NCBI GenBank assembly: GCA_019186985.1
Contig: JABARQ010000010.1
Location: 62,001 to 126,000 of the forward strand
Source of the DNA: Prosthecobacter sp.
GTDB lineage: Bacteria > Verrucomicrobiota > Verrucomicrobiia > Verrucomicrobiales > Verrucomicrobiaceae
DNA length: 64,000 bases
Direction of reading: 5' to 3'
A program made the translations under genes and the position numbers. Shown one piece after another: positions 52,415-61,613 of the stretch. Within the stretch, counting starts at the first letter, position 1, and the number at the start of each line of letters is the position of its first letter. The notes beneath the pieces are model-generated. The model made no database searches. It had not been told where the DNA came from and saw only the letters and a list, made by a program, of their open reading frames with translations.

Positions 52415-53158
52415 ATGGAACTTCTCGAAGCCCGCATTGGACACTCCTTTCATGACCGATCCCTGCTGACACAGGCACTCACACACGCCAGCCTTGGCTA
52501 TGAAACTCAGCGCACACAGCCTGACAACCAACGTCTCGAGTTCCTGGGCGATGCAGTCGTTCAGCTGCTTCTTTCTGAAATTCTCTTTCAGCGGTTCCCG
52601 GATGCCGATGAAGGCCTTCTGACCAAGGTTCGCGCTCAACTTGTTTCCACAAAGGCACTGGCAAAAGTCGGACGTCACATCCAGCTGGGTGGTTTTCTGC
52701 TGATGGGTCGTGGTGAGGAAAGCCATGGCGGCAGGGAAAGAGATTCTTCGCTCGCCGATGCGATGGAGGCTCTGGTAGGCGCCGTCTTTATCGATGGTGG
52801 AATCGAGGCCGCCAGGGCTCTTGCCCAGCTGCTTTTTCTTCCGGAAATTCTCAAGCTGGGAGACACACCAGCGGATCAAAATCCAAAGGGGCAGCTTCAA
52901 GAGATACTTCAAGCCGTCAGTTCCCAGTCACCCACCTACAAGATCGTGGATCAAAGCGGCCCGGATCATGCCAAATCCTTTGTGGCTGTGGTGGTTTGGG
53001 GCGATCGCGAACTGGGCAGGGGACTGGGTAAAAGCAAAAAGGAAGCTGAAGTCGAGGCGGCTCGCGCGGCATTGGTGAGCGGTATCGCCGATTATACAAT
53101 CACTAAAAATTCCACACCTGACTGTGAGCAGATTGGGCAAAACTCCACTCATGTCTGA
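52415..53158 (+). CDS. rnc: Ribonuclease III
   Basis: 247 aa. The catalytic signature RLEFLGDAVVQLLLSE and the second acidic motif DAMEALVGAVFIDGG are intact, and a double-stranded RNA-binding domain forms the C-terminus (NPKGQLQEILQAV...GKSKKEAEVEAARAAL). It processes rRNA precursors and structured RNAs. It could act on the duplex-rich RNAs of the 41-kb island. Confidence 0.95.
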   Translation: MELLEARIGHSFHDRSLLTQALTHASLGYETQRTQPDNQRLEFLGDAVVQLLLSEILFQRFPDADEGLLTKVRAQLVSTKALAKVGRHIQLGGFLLMGRGEESHGGRERDSSLADAMEALVGAVFIDGGIEAARALAQLLFLPEILKLGDTPADQNPKGQLQEILQAVSSQSPTYKIVDQSGPDHAKSFVAVVVWGDRELGRGLGKSKKEAEVEAARAALVSGIADYTITKNSTPDCEQIGQNSTHV

Positions 53159-53456
53159 GAACAGCTTGCTGAACTGCGACTTGTTCCTGAGTTCTCACAG
53201 CCTGTGCGCAATTTTATCAGCAGCGTTTTGCAACGTGGAACGCCCGGTTTTCAAGGCAGGAACACGGTTGTTCCGGTTATCCCCAGCCTATATGACTGAG
53301 AAGAATGGCAGCTCCATTTCCTCTCCAATCATAGAGGCTGGGTAAAAGTAGAAGAACTCTGAAGCTCCGCTTTGGAGGCATGAATGAGCCTCGTATTTCT
53401 TCTTTGAGCGAAGCGGTGTTTGCACATTCCCATGTCTCCGCCAAAGTCCGGCCCTT
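53159..53456. other. Intergenic region between rnc and aroC
   Basis: About 300 bases without a convincing gene. A single DnaA-box-like TTATCCCCA occurs at 53278-53286, but no cluster is present, so it is not proposed as an origin. Nothing else was recognised. Confidence 0.5.
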
Positions 53457-54539
53457 ATGTCCAGCAGTCTCGGCACTCTCTTCCGAATCAGCACCTGGGG
53501 TGAATCCCATGGCCCTGGCGTGGGCGTGGTCGTGGATGGTTGCCCGCCCCGGATTCCCCTGAGTGTGGAAGACATCCAACGCGAGCTCGACAGGCGCAGG
53601 CCTGGCCAGAGCAAGATCGTCACGCCACGCAAGGAAGACGATGCCGCGGAGATCCTGTCAGGAGTCTTGGAAGGCCAGACCCTGGGCACGCCCATCGGCA
53701 TTTTTGTCCGCAACACGGATCAGCGTCCTTCCGCCTACACGGAGATGCAGCAGGCCTACCGGCCCAGTCACGCTGACTACACTTACGATGCGAAGTATGG
53801 CATCCGAGCGGTGTCCGGAGGCGGGCGCTCCAGCGCTCGTGAAACCATCGGGCGTGTTGCCGCAGGTGCCATTGCACGCCAGGTGCTTCGTCACTCCCTG
53901 CCGCGTTACGAATGCCTGGCCTACGTCAAAACCATCCATGACATCGTGGCCAAGGTTCCGGATTCGCTTTCTGCGGAGAACATCGAATCGAACATTGTCA
54001 GGACCTGTGATGCAGCGGCGGCCGTTCGCATGATCGAGCTTATTGAAAAGGTGAGGAGCGAAGGCAACAGCGTCGGCGGGGTTGTGGAATGCGTGGTTCG
54101 CGGTGTGCCTGCGGGTCTGGGTGAGCCGGTCTTTGACAAGCTGGAGGCTGATCTGGCCAAGGCGATGCTGAGCTTGCCGGCCACCAAGGGCTTCGAAATC
54201 GGCAGCGGCTTTGCCGGCACTTTGATGACGGGACTCGAGCACAATGACGAGTTCTACATGGAAGCGGGAACCGTGCGCACCCGCACGAACCGCAGCGGCG
54301 GCATCCAGGGCGGCATCAGCAATGGCGAGGACATTGTCTTCCGCGTCGCCTTCAAACCCACTGCCACGGTCCTGCGCGAGCAGAAGACGGTGACGAATGA
54401 CGGCCAGGAAACCACGTTGTCGGCCCGGGGCCGCCATGATGCCTGTGTTCTGCCACGCGCGGTGCCGATGGTCGAGGCCATGGTGCATCTTGTGATCGTT
54501 GATCACCTGCTGCGCCAGCGCGCCTGCAGCGGATCTTAG
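53457..54539 (+). CDS. aroC: Chorismate synthase
   Basis: 360 aa. The three family signatures are present: [14 protein letters not shown] near the start, [23 protein letters not shown] around 120-142 and [17 protein letters not shown] near the end. It makes chorismate from EPSP using reduced FMN, the last step of the shikimate pathway. Stands alone. Confidence 0.96.
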   Translation: MSSSLGTLFRISTWGESHGPGVGVVVDGCPPRIPLSVEDIQRELDRRRPGQSKIVTPRKEDDAAEILSGVLEGQTLGTPIGIFVRNTDQRPSAYTEMQQAYRPSHADYTYDAKYGIRAVSGGGRSSARETIGRVAAGAIARQVLRHSLPRYECLAYVKTIHDIVAKVPDSLSAENIESNIVRTCDAAAAVRMIELIEKVRSEGNSVGGVVECVVRGVPAGLGEPVFDKLEADLAKAMLSLPATKGFEIGSGFAGTLMTGLEHNDEFYMEAGTVRTRTNRSGGIQGGISNGEDIVFRVAFKPTATVLREQKTVTNDGQETTLSARGRHDACVLPRAVPMVEAMVHLVIVDHLLRQRACSGS

Positions 54540-54598
54540 TTACACTTTTTGTTAGGCTGTTCGGCGGATCTGGGAGCTTTCAGTCATGTGTTGCAGCT

Positions 54599-55354
54599 TC
54601 AGGGCTTCGGAGCCTGGTAGCTGAGGGTGACCACCGTCTTTCCGTCCTCGGTGAGGATCAGCACGTTGCTGGTCTTTTCGCCCTGGGTTGCTGAAAGGGT
54701 GACGGTCAGACTGCCGTCGGAATCGACAGAATTCACGTTGGTTTCAAATCCGGAGGTTTTGAATTTTTCCTCATAGAAACGTCTTACCTTTTCGACGGCG
54801 TCTGAAGTGGAAAAGCTCTGGGTGCCAGCGATGCCTTCCGGAGTCTCAGTGCTGAATCCGCCTTCCTTCGGGGAAGCGCCAGGATAAGTGGGAATCCATG
54901 GGGGGAGGGAACCTGCTTGTGCACCGCTGGAAATGACCGTTTTTCCATCGGGCCCCTGGACCGTCATCTTGCCACCCTCGGCTGCTTCAGACACATCAAC
55001 GGTGGTGGTTTTTCCGTCCGCCTCCTGGATGGTGAACTTGCCCTTGGCCAGATCATTGAGCGGCATGGTGATGCTCTTGCCGCTCTTTTTATCCCGCAAG
55101 GTCATTTCTCCCTTGGCCTCATCGGTGCTGATGATTTCCAGGTCGGGATTGGCAGCCACCGCAAGTTTCGCCATCAGCTTGGCTGGGTTGCCTCCAGATT
55201 CCTCAGCGATCTCCTTCACTTTCTGACAGCCTTTGTTGATGAGGAGTATTCCAGCGATGCCTGCCAGGGCGACAATGCTCAGACAACCGATGCCGACGAC
55301 GGCGAGACCTGACAAACCTTTCTTCGATTCCGGTGAGGGAGGCGTCGTGCTCAT
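54599..55354 (-). CDS. Hypothetical single-pass membrane protein
   Basis: 251 aa, family not recognised. One membrane helix at about 16-40 (LAVVGIGCLSIVALAGIAGILLI) with a short cytoplasmic start; the rest is extracytoplasmic and begins with an alternating beta-rich segment (LRDKKSGKSITMPLNDL, IQEADGKTTTVDV). The C-terminal half (WIPTYPGASPKEGGFSTETPEG...VRRFYEEKFKTSGFET) resembles small periplasmic domains attached to various membrane proteins. It lies 43 bases downstream of mnmG on the same strand. Confidence 0.65.
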   Translation of the reverse strand: MSTTPPSPESKKGLSGLAVVGIGCLSIVALAGIAGILLINKGCQKVKEIAEESGGNPAKLMAKLAVAANPDLEIISTDEAKGEMTLRDKKSGKSITMPLNDLAKGKFTIQEADGKTTTVDVSEAAEGGKMTVQGPDGKTVISSGAQAGSLPPWIPTYPGASPKEGGFSTETPEGIAGTQSFSTSDAVEKVRRFYEEKFKTSGFETNVNSVDSDGSLTVTLSATQGEKTSNVLILTEDGKTVVTLSYQAPKP

Positions 55355-55397
55355 GAAGGGGAGGAAACACGAAATGGCGAAATCTGTCCATGCAGAT

Positions 55398-57314
55398 TTA
55401 ACCCTTTCTGAGCATGACGGCGAGCAGGGCGATGTCTGCAGGAGTCACTCCTTGAATGCGGGTCGCCTGGCCAAGGGTGGCAGGACGAATCTGGGCAAGA
55501 CGGAAGTAAGCTTCCTTTTTCAAGCCCTGGACCTTCTCATAATCAAAGTTCGCCGGGATTTCCTTTTCTTCCATCCTCGACGTTTTCTCCAGCATGACTT
55601 CCTGACGGTGGACATAACCCTCGTATTTGACATCGTTCTCCAGAAGCTGCCAAACAGCCTCCGAAAACTTGGCGCGGATTTCTTCGGGCAGACGGCTGTG
55701 GTCATTTTCGGTGCGCTTTATCCAGGCATGAAGTCGCATGGAATCGTGGCTGTTGTTTTGAATGAAGGTCATGGCTTCCGCGAGCTGAGTGGCCTTCTCC
55801 TGGGTGATTCGTGCACGGGTGGCACAGGCAAGACCCAGCTCCGCAGCACGCGGTGTCAGGCGCAGGTCGCAGTTGTCCTGGCGGAGGAGGAGGCGGTATT
55901 CGGCGCGGGAGGTGAAAAGGCGGTAGGGCTCGGTGACTCCCTTGGTGACCAGATCATCGATGAGCACCCCAAGATACGCTTCGCTTCGGCCGAGGATGAA
56001 CGCGGGCCTGCCTTGTACTTTCAGGGCCGCGTTGGCCCCGGCGATGAGACCTTGCCCAGCAGCCTCTTCGTAGCCGGAGGTGCCATTGATCTGCCCGGCG
56101 AAGTAGAGACCGGAGACGCGTTTGGTTTCCAGGGTGGGGTAGAGCTGGGTCGGGGGGCAGTAATCATACTCCACCGCGTAGCCAGGTCGGATGATCTCCG
56201 CCTTTTCAAGGCCGGTGATGCTTCGGATGAAATCCAACTGAACCTCGAAGGGCAGGGAGGTCGAAACTCCGTTGATGTAGTACTCGTTCGTGTGATGACC
56301 CTCGGGTTCCAGGAAGACTTGATGTCGGTCCTTCTCTGAGAAACGCACCACCTTGTCTTCGATGGAAGGGCAGTAACGTGGCCCGACCCCCTCAATTCTG
56401 CCGCAATACATGGGGGATTTGTCCAGATTGGCCCGGATGATGTCGTGGGTTTGCGGGTTTGTGTAGGTGATCCAGCAGGGGATTTGTTCCACGTGGAACG
56501 AATTTGGAGCCCAGTGATTGAGGGTAAAGGGGCTGCGGGGGGAATTTCCTGAGCTACTAGCAGTTGGATGACGGCTGTTTTGCCAGGCCAGGTCTTCCGT
56601 ATCAATGATGCCAGACAGATAACTGAAGGGCGGGGGAGGGGTGTCTCCAGGCTGCTCCTCGCACTTGGAGAAGTCGACGCTGCGGCTGTTGATCCGGCAG
56701 GGTGTGCCTGTTTTGAACCGTTTGACCTCGAACCCGAGGTGCCGGAGGCTGTCGGAGAGCGTCGAAATGCTGTCACCCATGCGTCCTCCTGCCTGGTTTT
56801 GGAGACCTACATGGAGCAGGCCGCGCATGAAGGTGCCCGAGGAAATGACGACAGTCTGGGTCCGGTAGACGAGTCCGAGGCTGGTGCGCACACCAATGAC
56901 GATGTCCCCTTCGACCAGAATCTCTGCGGCATTGCCTTGATGCAGGTCGAGGTTGGGCTGGTTTTCGATCAGCCACTTCATGCGGAATTGGTAGGCCTTC
57001 TTGTCGCACTGAGCTCGAGGGGCTTGGACGCTGGGCCCTTTGCGGGCATTCAGCATGCGGAACTGGATGCCGGTGGCGTCCGTGTTGAGCCCCATCACAC
57101 CGCCCAAGGCATCGATTTCCCGAACGACATGGCCCTTGGCCAAACCTCCGATGGCGGGATTGCAGGACATCTGAGAGATGGTGTCCAGGTTCTGCGTGAG
57201 GATGGCGGTCTGGCACCCCAGACGAGCTGCCGCCATGGCCGCCTCAACCCCGGCGTGACCAGCTCCGCAGACAATGACGTCGTAGTGTTTGGGGTAGGTG
57301 TAGAGAGAGGACAT
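55398..57314 (-). CDS. mnmG: tRNA uridine-5-carboxymethylaminomethyl modification enzyme MnmG (GidA)
   Basis: 638 aa. The FAD-binding start [23 protein letters not shown], the signature [13 protein letters not shown] and [31 protein letters not shown], and the C-terminal [25 protein letters not shown] are all typical. With MnmE it modifies the wobble U34 of several tRNAs. A parS-like palindrome lies inside the gene and another in its upstream region, as often seen for gidA near the replication origin. Confidence 0.96.
   Translation of the reverse strand: MSSLYTYPKHYDVIVCGAGHAGVEAAMAAARLGCQTAILTQNLDTISQMSCNPAIGGLAKGHVVREIDALGGVMGLNTDATGIQFRMLNARKGPSVQAPRAQCDKKAYQFRMKWLIENQPNLDLHQGNAAEILVEGDIVIGVRTSLGLVYRTQTVVISSGTFMRGLLHVGLQNQAGGRMGDSISTLSDSLRHLGFEVKRFKTGTPCRINSRSVDFSKCEEQPGDTPPPPFSYLSGIIDTEDLAWQNSRHPTASSSGNSPRSPFTLNHWAPNSFHVEQIPCWITYTNPQTHDIIRANLDKSPMYCGRIEGVGPRYCPSIEDKVVRFSEKDRHQVFLEPEGHHTNEYYINGVSTSLPFEVQLDFIRSITGLEKAEIIRPGYAVEYDYCPPTQLYPTLETKRVSGLYFAGQINGTSGYEEAAGQGLIAGANAALKVQGRPAFILGRSEAYLGVLIDDLVTKGVTEPYRLFTSRAEYRLLLRQDNCDLRLTPRAAELGLACATRARITQEKATQLAEAMTFIQNNSHDSMRLHAWIKRTENDHSRLPEEIRAKFSEAVWQLLENDVKYEGYVHRQEVMLEKTSRMEEKEIPANFDYEKVQGLKKEAYFRLAQIRPATLGQATRIQGVTPADIALLAVMLRKG
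56485..56500. promoter_or_regulatory. parS-like site inside mnmG
   Basis: TGTTCCACGTGGAACG differs from the bacterial parS consensus TGTTTCACGTGAAACA by one symmetric pair and the last base; the inner 14 bases form a perfect palindrome. ParB binding is inferred. Confidence 0.7.
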
Positions 57315-57402
57315 GCGGGCTGAAGGATCGAAAAGGAAAGGTCGAAGATAGAGGGTGAAGGCGTGGACTCAAGCTGTGAGCGAGGCTGGGGACGGGTGAA
57401 AA

Positions 57403-57418
57403 TGTTCCATGTGGAACA
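57403..57418. promoter_or_regulatory. parS-like site upstream of mnmG
   Basis: TGTTCCATGTGGAACA is nearly palindromic and matches the parS consensus pattern. It lies about 90 bases before the mnmG start and 900 bases from the first site. Confidence 0.7.
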
Positions 57419-57430
57419 AAAATCACGGGG

Positions 57431-57844
57431 CTAATCGTCCCGGGTGGGCAGATCCCCCACAAGGGCGAACAAACCCATGGCGACTCCCTGGCTGCCAATC
57501 CCGAAATTGATCGCCCATCCTAGCAGGCTGACCAGCAGAGCCTGCCACGGGTTTTTCTCCCGGGCATGGGCAGTGAAAGCACGAAAGAGGCACAGCGCAG
57601 AATAAGTTTGCAGTGTCAAGACCACGCAACAGCCGAGAAAGAGGACGAGACCGATGCGACGCCAAGGATCGAATGCAGGAAGCCAGTGGAATGCATCCGT
57701 GGCAATCAAGGTGGAGCCCAAGATGAAAAAGATCGCCCAAGTGGCAATGCCATGAACGGTGTAGGCGATGGCTCGTTTGGCATGCATTTGCCGTTGAAAA
57801 TAGCTCTGCGAATGGACACCTGAAAGCGGCCTCACCATCAGCAT
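57431..57844 (-). CDS. Hypothetical integral membrane protein
   Basis: 137 aa with four hydrophobic segments (about 28-48, 63-84, 85-92 joined, and 105-130). Not recognised. It begins with ATG 57844; a second in-frame Met (ATG at 57838) is nearby. It precedes mnmG on the same strand with a parS-like site in the gap. Confidence 0.55.
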   Translation of the reverse strand: MLMVRPLSGVHSQSYFQRQMHAKRAIAYTVHGIATWAIFFILGSTLIATDAFHWLPAFDPWRRIGLVLFLGCCVVLTLQTYSALCLFRAFTAHAREKNPWQALLVSLLGWAINFGIGSQGVAMGLFALVGDLPTRDD

Positions 57845-57929
57845 CGATGTTTCAGCGAACGGCGAGGTAGCCAGATAGGTTGGAGGAGCTTCCCGGGATT
57901 ATGGGGAGCTGAGCCCTGGGTCTACCAAA

Positions 57930-57966
57930 AAAGCTGCCCCGAAGACCTTGCGGTGCATCGGGGCAG
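57930..57966 (-). terminator. Rho-independent terminator of the oxidoreductase gene
   Basis: TGCCCCGA (57935-57942) pairs with TCGGGGCA (57958-57965). On the minus strand the stem is followed by GCTTTTTTGG. It lies 40 bases past the oxidoreductase stop. Confidence 0.8.
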
Positions 57967-58002
57967 GGGGAGGGTTTTTGGAATTTGGGTAAGAACACCT
58001 TC

Positions 58003-59160
58003 TCAACGGAAGCTCTTCGCGAAATCGTCCGAGGTGGCCTTGGCGACGACCTTGGTTTTCTGGAAGGTGCTCTTTTCGCCTTTCTCAATGAGGATGCGCT
58101 CGTAGTCGGCGCTGCTCATCGGGAACTCGATGGTCTTGTCCTGCCAGGTGGAAAGGAGGATGGCGTTGGCCAGTTCGACGCTGAATATGCCCTCCTCGGC
58201 CGGCGACAGGAGCTTCTCACCCTTGAGGATGGCGTTCGTGAAGTTCTGCAGGATCTCGACATGCTGGCCGCCGCTGTCGGAAACCGGGATGTCCATGTGC
58301 CAGGATTCCGGCATGGCGAAGGCGGCGTCCGCCTCCATGCAGAACTTGCTCATGGGAACGCGGTTGCGCTGGAAGTGGATGGACGAGCCGTTGGTCACGG
58401 TCAGGCGACCCTGCTCACCCGTGATCTCCAGCTTGTTGACGCCCGGGGCTTCGCCGGTGGAGGTGACGAAGGTGGCGGTGGTGCCGTTGTCGTACTGCAT
58501 CACGGCTGTGACGTCGTCTTCGACCTCGATTTCATGGAAGCGTCCGAACTGGCAGAAGCCGCGCACTTTCTGCGGCATGCCGAACATCCACTGGAAGAGG
58601 TCCAGGTTATGCGGGCACTGGTTCATGAGCACGCCGCCTCCTTCACCCTTCCAGGTGCCGCGCCAGCCACCGGTGGCGTAGTAGTAGTTGGTGCGGAACC
58701 AGTTGGTGACCTCCCAGTGCACGCGGCGGATGGCGCCGAGTTCGCCGCTGTCGATCAGGTCCTTCACCTTCTTGAAGCAGGCGTTGGTGCGCATGTTGAA
58801 CATGGCGGCAAAGATCTTGGTTTTGTCCGTGTGGGCGGCGATGAGGCGTTCGCAGTCCGCCTTGTGGACCGAGATGGGTTTTTCAACGAGGACGTGCAGG
58901 CCTTTCTGCAGGGCCTCGATGCCGATCGTGGTGTGGCTGAAGTGCGGGGTGCAGATCAGGATGGCGTCGATCAGACCGCTGGAGATCATCTTGGACACAT
59001 CCGTGAACGAGGTTTCGCCTTCCTGAAGGGGCGGGATGGTGCCGTGGCTTTCGCAGAGAGCGGTGACTTTCAGGCCGGGAACCTTGCCGGCGCGGATGTT
59101 TGCGAGGTGGGCCTTGCCCATGTTGCCGAGGCCGACGATGCCAAGTCTGACGGTGTCCAT
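58003..59160 (-). CDS. Gfo/Idh/MocA family oxidoreductase
   Basis: 385 aa. The Rossmann fold opens with RLGIVGLGNMGKAHLANI, the EKP motif is VLVEKPISV near residue 93, and the C-terminal substrate domain has GGWRGTWKGEGGGVLMNQCPHNLDLFQWMFG, with the usual His. Members oxidise or epimerise sugars using NAD(P). Common in the expanded sugar-catabolic sets of Verrucomicrobia. Substrate unknown. Confidence 0.9.
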   Translation of the reverse strand: MDTVRLGIVGLGNMGKAHLANIRAGKVPGLKVTALCESHGTIPPLQEGETSFTDVSKMISSGLIDAILICTPHFSHTTIGIEALQKGLHVLVEKPISVHKADCERLIAAHTDKTKIFAAMFNMRTNACFKKVKDLIDSGELGAIRRVHWEVTNWFRTNYYYATGGWRGTWKGEGGGVLMNQCPHNLDLFQWMFGMPQKVRGFCQFGRFHEIEVEDDVTAVMQYDNGTTATFVTSTGEAPGVNKLEITGEQGRLTVTNGSSIHFQRNRVPMSKFCMEADAAFAMPESWHMDIPVSDSGGQHVEILQNFTNAILKGEKLLSPAEEGIFSVELANAILLSTWQDKTIEFPMSSADYERILIEKGEKSTFQKTKVVAKATSDDFAKSFR

Positions 59161-59300
59161 AGATGATGTGTGGGTGGAGGGATTGGGAAGGTGAGACTAG
59201 GCCGGTCGACCCTGCTGGCAAGGCCGGGGTTTGATGCTTTCGGGCCGGGCTGGCAAGGCCGGATGGCCTAACAAATAATGTGTTTAAATTCGCCGCCTGC

Positions 59301-60179
59301 TTAAAAGTGTGGCGCCGAGATCGTGCCCTCCTCGATCTCCAGCTTCTTGCGGCGCACGATGCCGTCGGCGATGTCGAGGATCATCTCCTCCAGCAGAAGC
59401 CTCAGGTGGCTGCCGGCGCGGTAGTCGGCGGGAGCGATGTGCTTCACGCGGTCGGCCAGGGCGTTGAGCTGGTAGCATTTCCGGAAGCTCGCGCGGCTCG
59501 ACTCCTCGGCGTTGTAAACCGCGATCGCATGGCCGCCGTAGCGCTTCATGAGCGTGAAGCAAGGCACGTCCGTCGGCCCGTCGCCGACATAGATCATGTT
59601 CTGGAACGGGATGGGCCGCAGCTCCGGGTCCATGTGGTCGTTCACGTCCTCATGGGGCTCGAGCATGCCCTTGTTGATGCGGAAGATGTACTGGGTCTTG
59701 GTCGTGTGGCTGATGACGCGCTTGGGAAAGCTGATGCGGCCGTCCTTGTCGGTGCCGAATTCACAGCCGAAGATGCGCTTCACAAACGGGGCCAGCGAGC
59801 TGCCGTCGAGCAGGGCCTTCAGGCCGGAGGACACGATGTAGTGCTCGATGCGGATGCCGAGCGAACGGTGCTGGCCGGTGAGCGTGGCGTTCAGCTCCTC
59901 AAACACTTCGGGCACACCCTTGAAGTAGCGCAGCTTGGCGCCGAGGCTCACCAGCTCCTCGTTGGTGGGCCGGTCCATCTCCAGGTAGTCGAGCATGCAC
60001 TTGAGGTAGGCCAGTTCTCCGTCGTAGCCCTGCTGGTCCACCAGCTCGCGGCTCTTTTTCCAGAACTGCGTGGCGTTGATGCCGAAATGCGGGAAGAGCG
60101 TCTCGTCCTGCATGTAGGTCGGGCTCAGCGTCTGGTCATAGTCGTAGATGACGGCGATGGTGGTCTGCGTGGCGGCCAT
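59301..60179 (-). CDS. HAD-superfamily hydrolase
   Basis: 292 aa from ATG 60179. Motif I is YDYDQTLSP (nucleophile Asp), motif II region HYIVSSG, and the motif IV acidic pair is MIYVGDGPTDVPCF. A helical cap lies between. The family acts as a phosphatase; the preserved order and length fit a group found in many bacteria with unknown substrate. Its gene is 20 bases after the epimerase gene and is probably co-transcribed with it. Confidence 0.82.
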   Translation of the reverse strand: MAATQTTIAVIYDYDQTLSPTYMQDETLFPHFGINATQFWKKSRELVDQQGYDGELAYLKCMLDYLEMDRPTNEELVSLGAKLRYFKGVPEVFEELNATLTGQHRSLGIRIEHYIVSSGLKALLDGSSLAPFVKRIFGCEFGTDKDGRISFPKRVISHTTKTQYIFRINKGMLEPHEDVNDHMDPELRPIPFQNMIYVGDGPTDVPCFTLMKRYGGHAIAVYNAEESSRASFRKCYQLNALADRVKHIAPADYRAGSHLRLLLEEMILDIADGIVRRKKLEIEEGTISAPHF

Positions 60180-60199
60180 GGTGGGTCGAAGAACCCGGC

Positions 60200-61093
60200 T
60201 CAAAGCAAGGCCGTCAGGGCGTCGTCAAGAGTCGGGCAGGCGAACCGATAGCCCAGATCTGTGGCAACGCGAGGAAAGGCTCGCTGGCTGGCGAGCAGCA
60301 TTTCATCGGCCATGCCGCGCAGCAGCAGGCGCAGCGCAAAGGCCGGTGCGTGCAGAAGGGCGGGGCGGTGCAGCCGGGCGGCGAGCCTGCGGGTGAAGTC
60401 GGCGTTGGTCACCGGCTCCGGGGCGCAGAGGTTCACAGGGCCGGAGACCGCTTCATTTTCCAGGGCCCACAGGATCAGGCCGGCTTCATCCTGTTCATGA
60501 ATCCACGACAGCCACTGCCTGCCACCGCCCAGACGTCCGCCGAGGCCGCAGGCAAAGGCGCGCCGCATCAGGGGAAAGGCTCCGTTCTCCCTGCCGAGCA
60601 CCATGCCGCTGCGCAGCAGCACGACGCGAATGCCCAGCTTTTCAGCCTCACGTGCCGCTGTCTCCCACTGCTGACACAATTCGGCCAGCCAGCCGCCGCC
60701 GGTGCGGCTTGTCTCATCCAGGGTTTCGTCGCCACGGCTGCCATAGAAGCCGACGCCGGAGGCGCAAAGAAGCACACGCGGCCGATTGGCTGGCTGCCAG
60801 GAGCGCAGGTCGGAGACGAGACGCTGCGTCATCTCCACGCGGCTGTTCCAGATGCGTTCACGCTTGGTTTTCGTCCAGAGGCCGAGCAGGGATTCTCCCG
60901 CGAGGTGAACAATGGCGTCGAGCTGTGTTTCCGGGACAGGATGATGTCCGTCGGAGGTGAGCCAGCGCGAGAAGACCGGGCCGGGCTGCATGGTCCGGCG
61001 CGAACAGCCGATGACCTGATGCCCCGAGCCTGAGGCCAGCGCGGCAAACGCACTGCCGATCATCCCTGTGGCTCCGGTGACGGCGATGTTCAT
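60200..61093 (-). CDS. TIGR01777-type NAD-dependent epimerase/dehydratase (SDR39U1 family)
   Basis: 297 aa atypical SDR. The glycine motif is VTGATGMIGSAF, followed by VHLAGESLLGLWTKTKRERIWNSRV, ASGVGFYGSRGDETLDE and LRSGMVLGRENGAFPLM. This family is widespread and poorly characterised. C-terminal LLLRGMADEMLLASQRAFP is typical. Confidence 0.9.
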   Translation of the reverse strand: MNIAVTGATGMIGSAFAALASGSGHQVIGCSRRTMQPGPVFSRWLTSDGHHPVPETQLDAIVHLAGESLLGLWTKTKRERIWNSRVEMTQRLVSDLRSWQPANRPRVLLCASGVGFYGSRGDETLDETSRTGGGWLAELCQQWETAAREAEKLGIRVVLLRSGMVLGRENGAFPLMRRAFACGLGGRLGGGRQWLSWIHEQDEAGLILWALENEAVSGPVNLCAPEPVTNADFTRRLAARLHRPALLHAPAFALRLLLRGMADEMLLASQRAFPRVATDLGYRFACPTLDDALTALL

Positions 61094-61178
61094 GTCATGG
61101 ATACGAGCGGAAGCGTGGAAAATGTCGCGCTGAAAAAGGGTTCCCTTCGCTCATGGCCTCCAGCAGAATGAAGGCATC

Positions 61179-61547
61179 ATGAGCCGTTCCCCTGTCATTG
61201 CCGCCGAACAAGGTCTCGTACTCGACCAGCCCTGGGGCAGGCTGACCTGGCTGGTGTCGCGCGAGCTGGGCAACTCGGAGCACATGACTTTCGGCCGCGT
61301 GGTCATTCCTGCGGGAACGATGAACCCGCGCCACCGGCATCCGAACTGCGATGAAATCCTGCACCTGATCTCAGGCCGGCTGGAGCATACGCTGGGGGAT
61401 CAGAACTATCAGCTGGGTCCGGGTGACACGATCTGCATTCCCGCCGGCCAGTGGCACAATGCCCGAGCGCTCCCGGAATCCGAGGCGGAGATGGTCATCT
61501 GCTTCTCGTCCGCCGATCGGCGGACGGAGTTTGAAGAGGCTGCGTGA
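61179..61547 (+). CDS. Cupin-domain protein
   Basis: 122 aa single cupin barrel: motif 1 RHRHPNCDEILHLISGRLEH has the HxH-x3-4-E metal ligands and motif 2 GDTICIPAGQWHNARAL supplies the last His. Enzyme or sensor function is not apparent. Confidence 0.85.
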   Translation: MSRSPVIAAEQGLVLDQPWGRLTWLVSRELGNSEHMTFGRVVIPAGTMNPRHRHPNCDEILHLISGRLEHTLGDQNYQLGPGDTICIPAGQWHNARALPESEAEMVICFSSADRRTEFEEAA

Positions 61548-61613
61548 TGGATGGCTTGCGCTGAAGTACAGACAGCTTTGGTCATCGTGAGCGGAAGAGC
61601 GTACCAGGCGTCC

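Noticed and set aside
53278..53286. DnaA box / replication origin
   Set aside because: A single imperfect box with no cluster, no AT-rich unwinding region and no dnaA or dnaN gene nearby.
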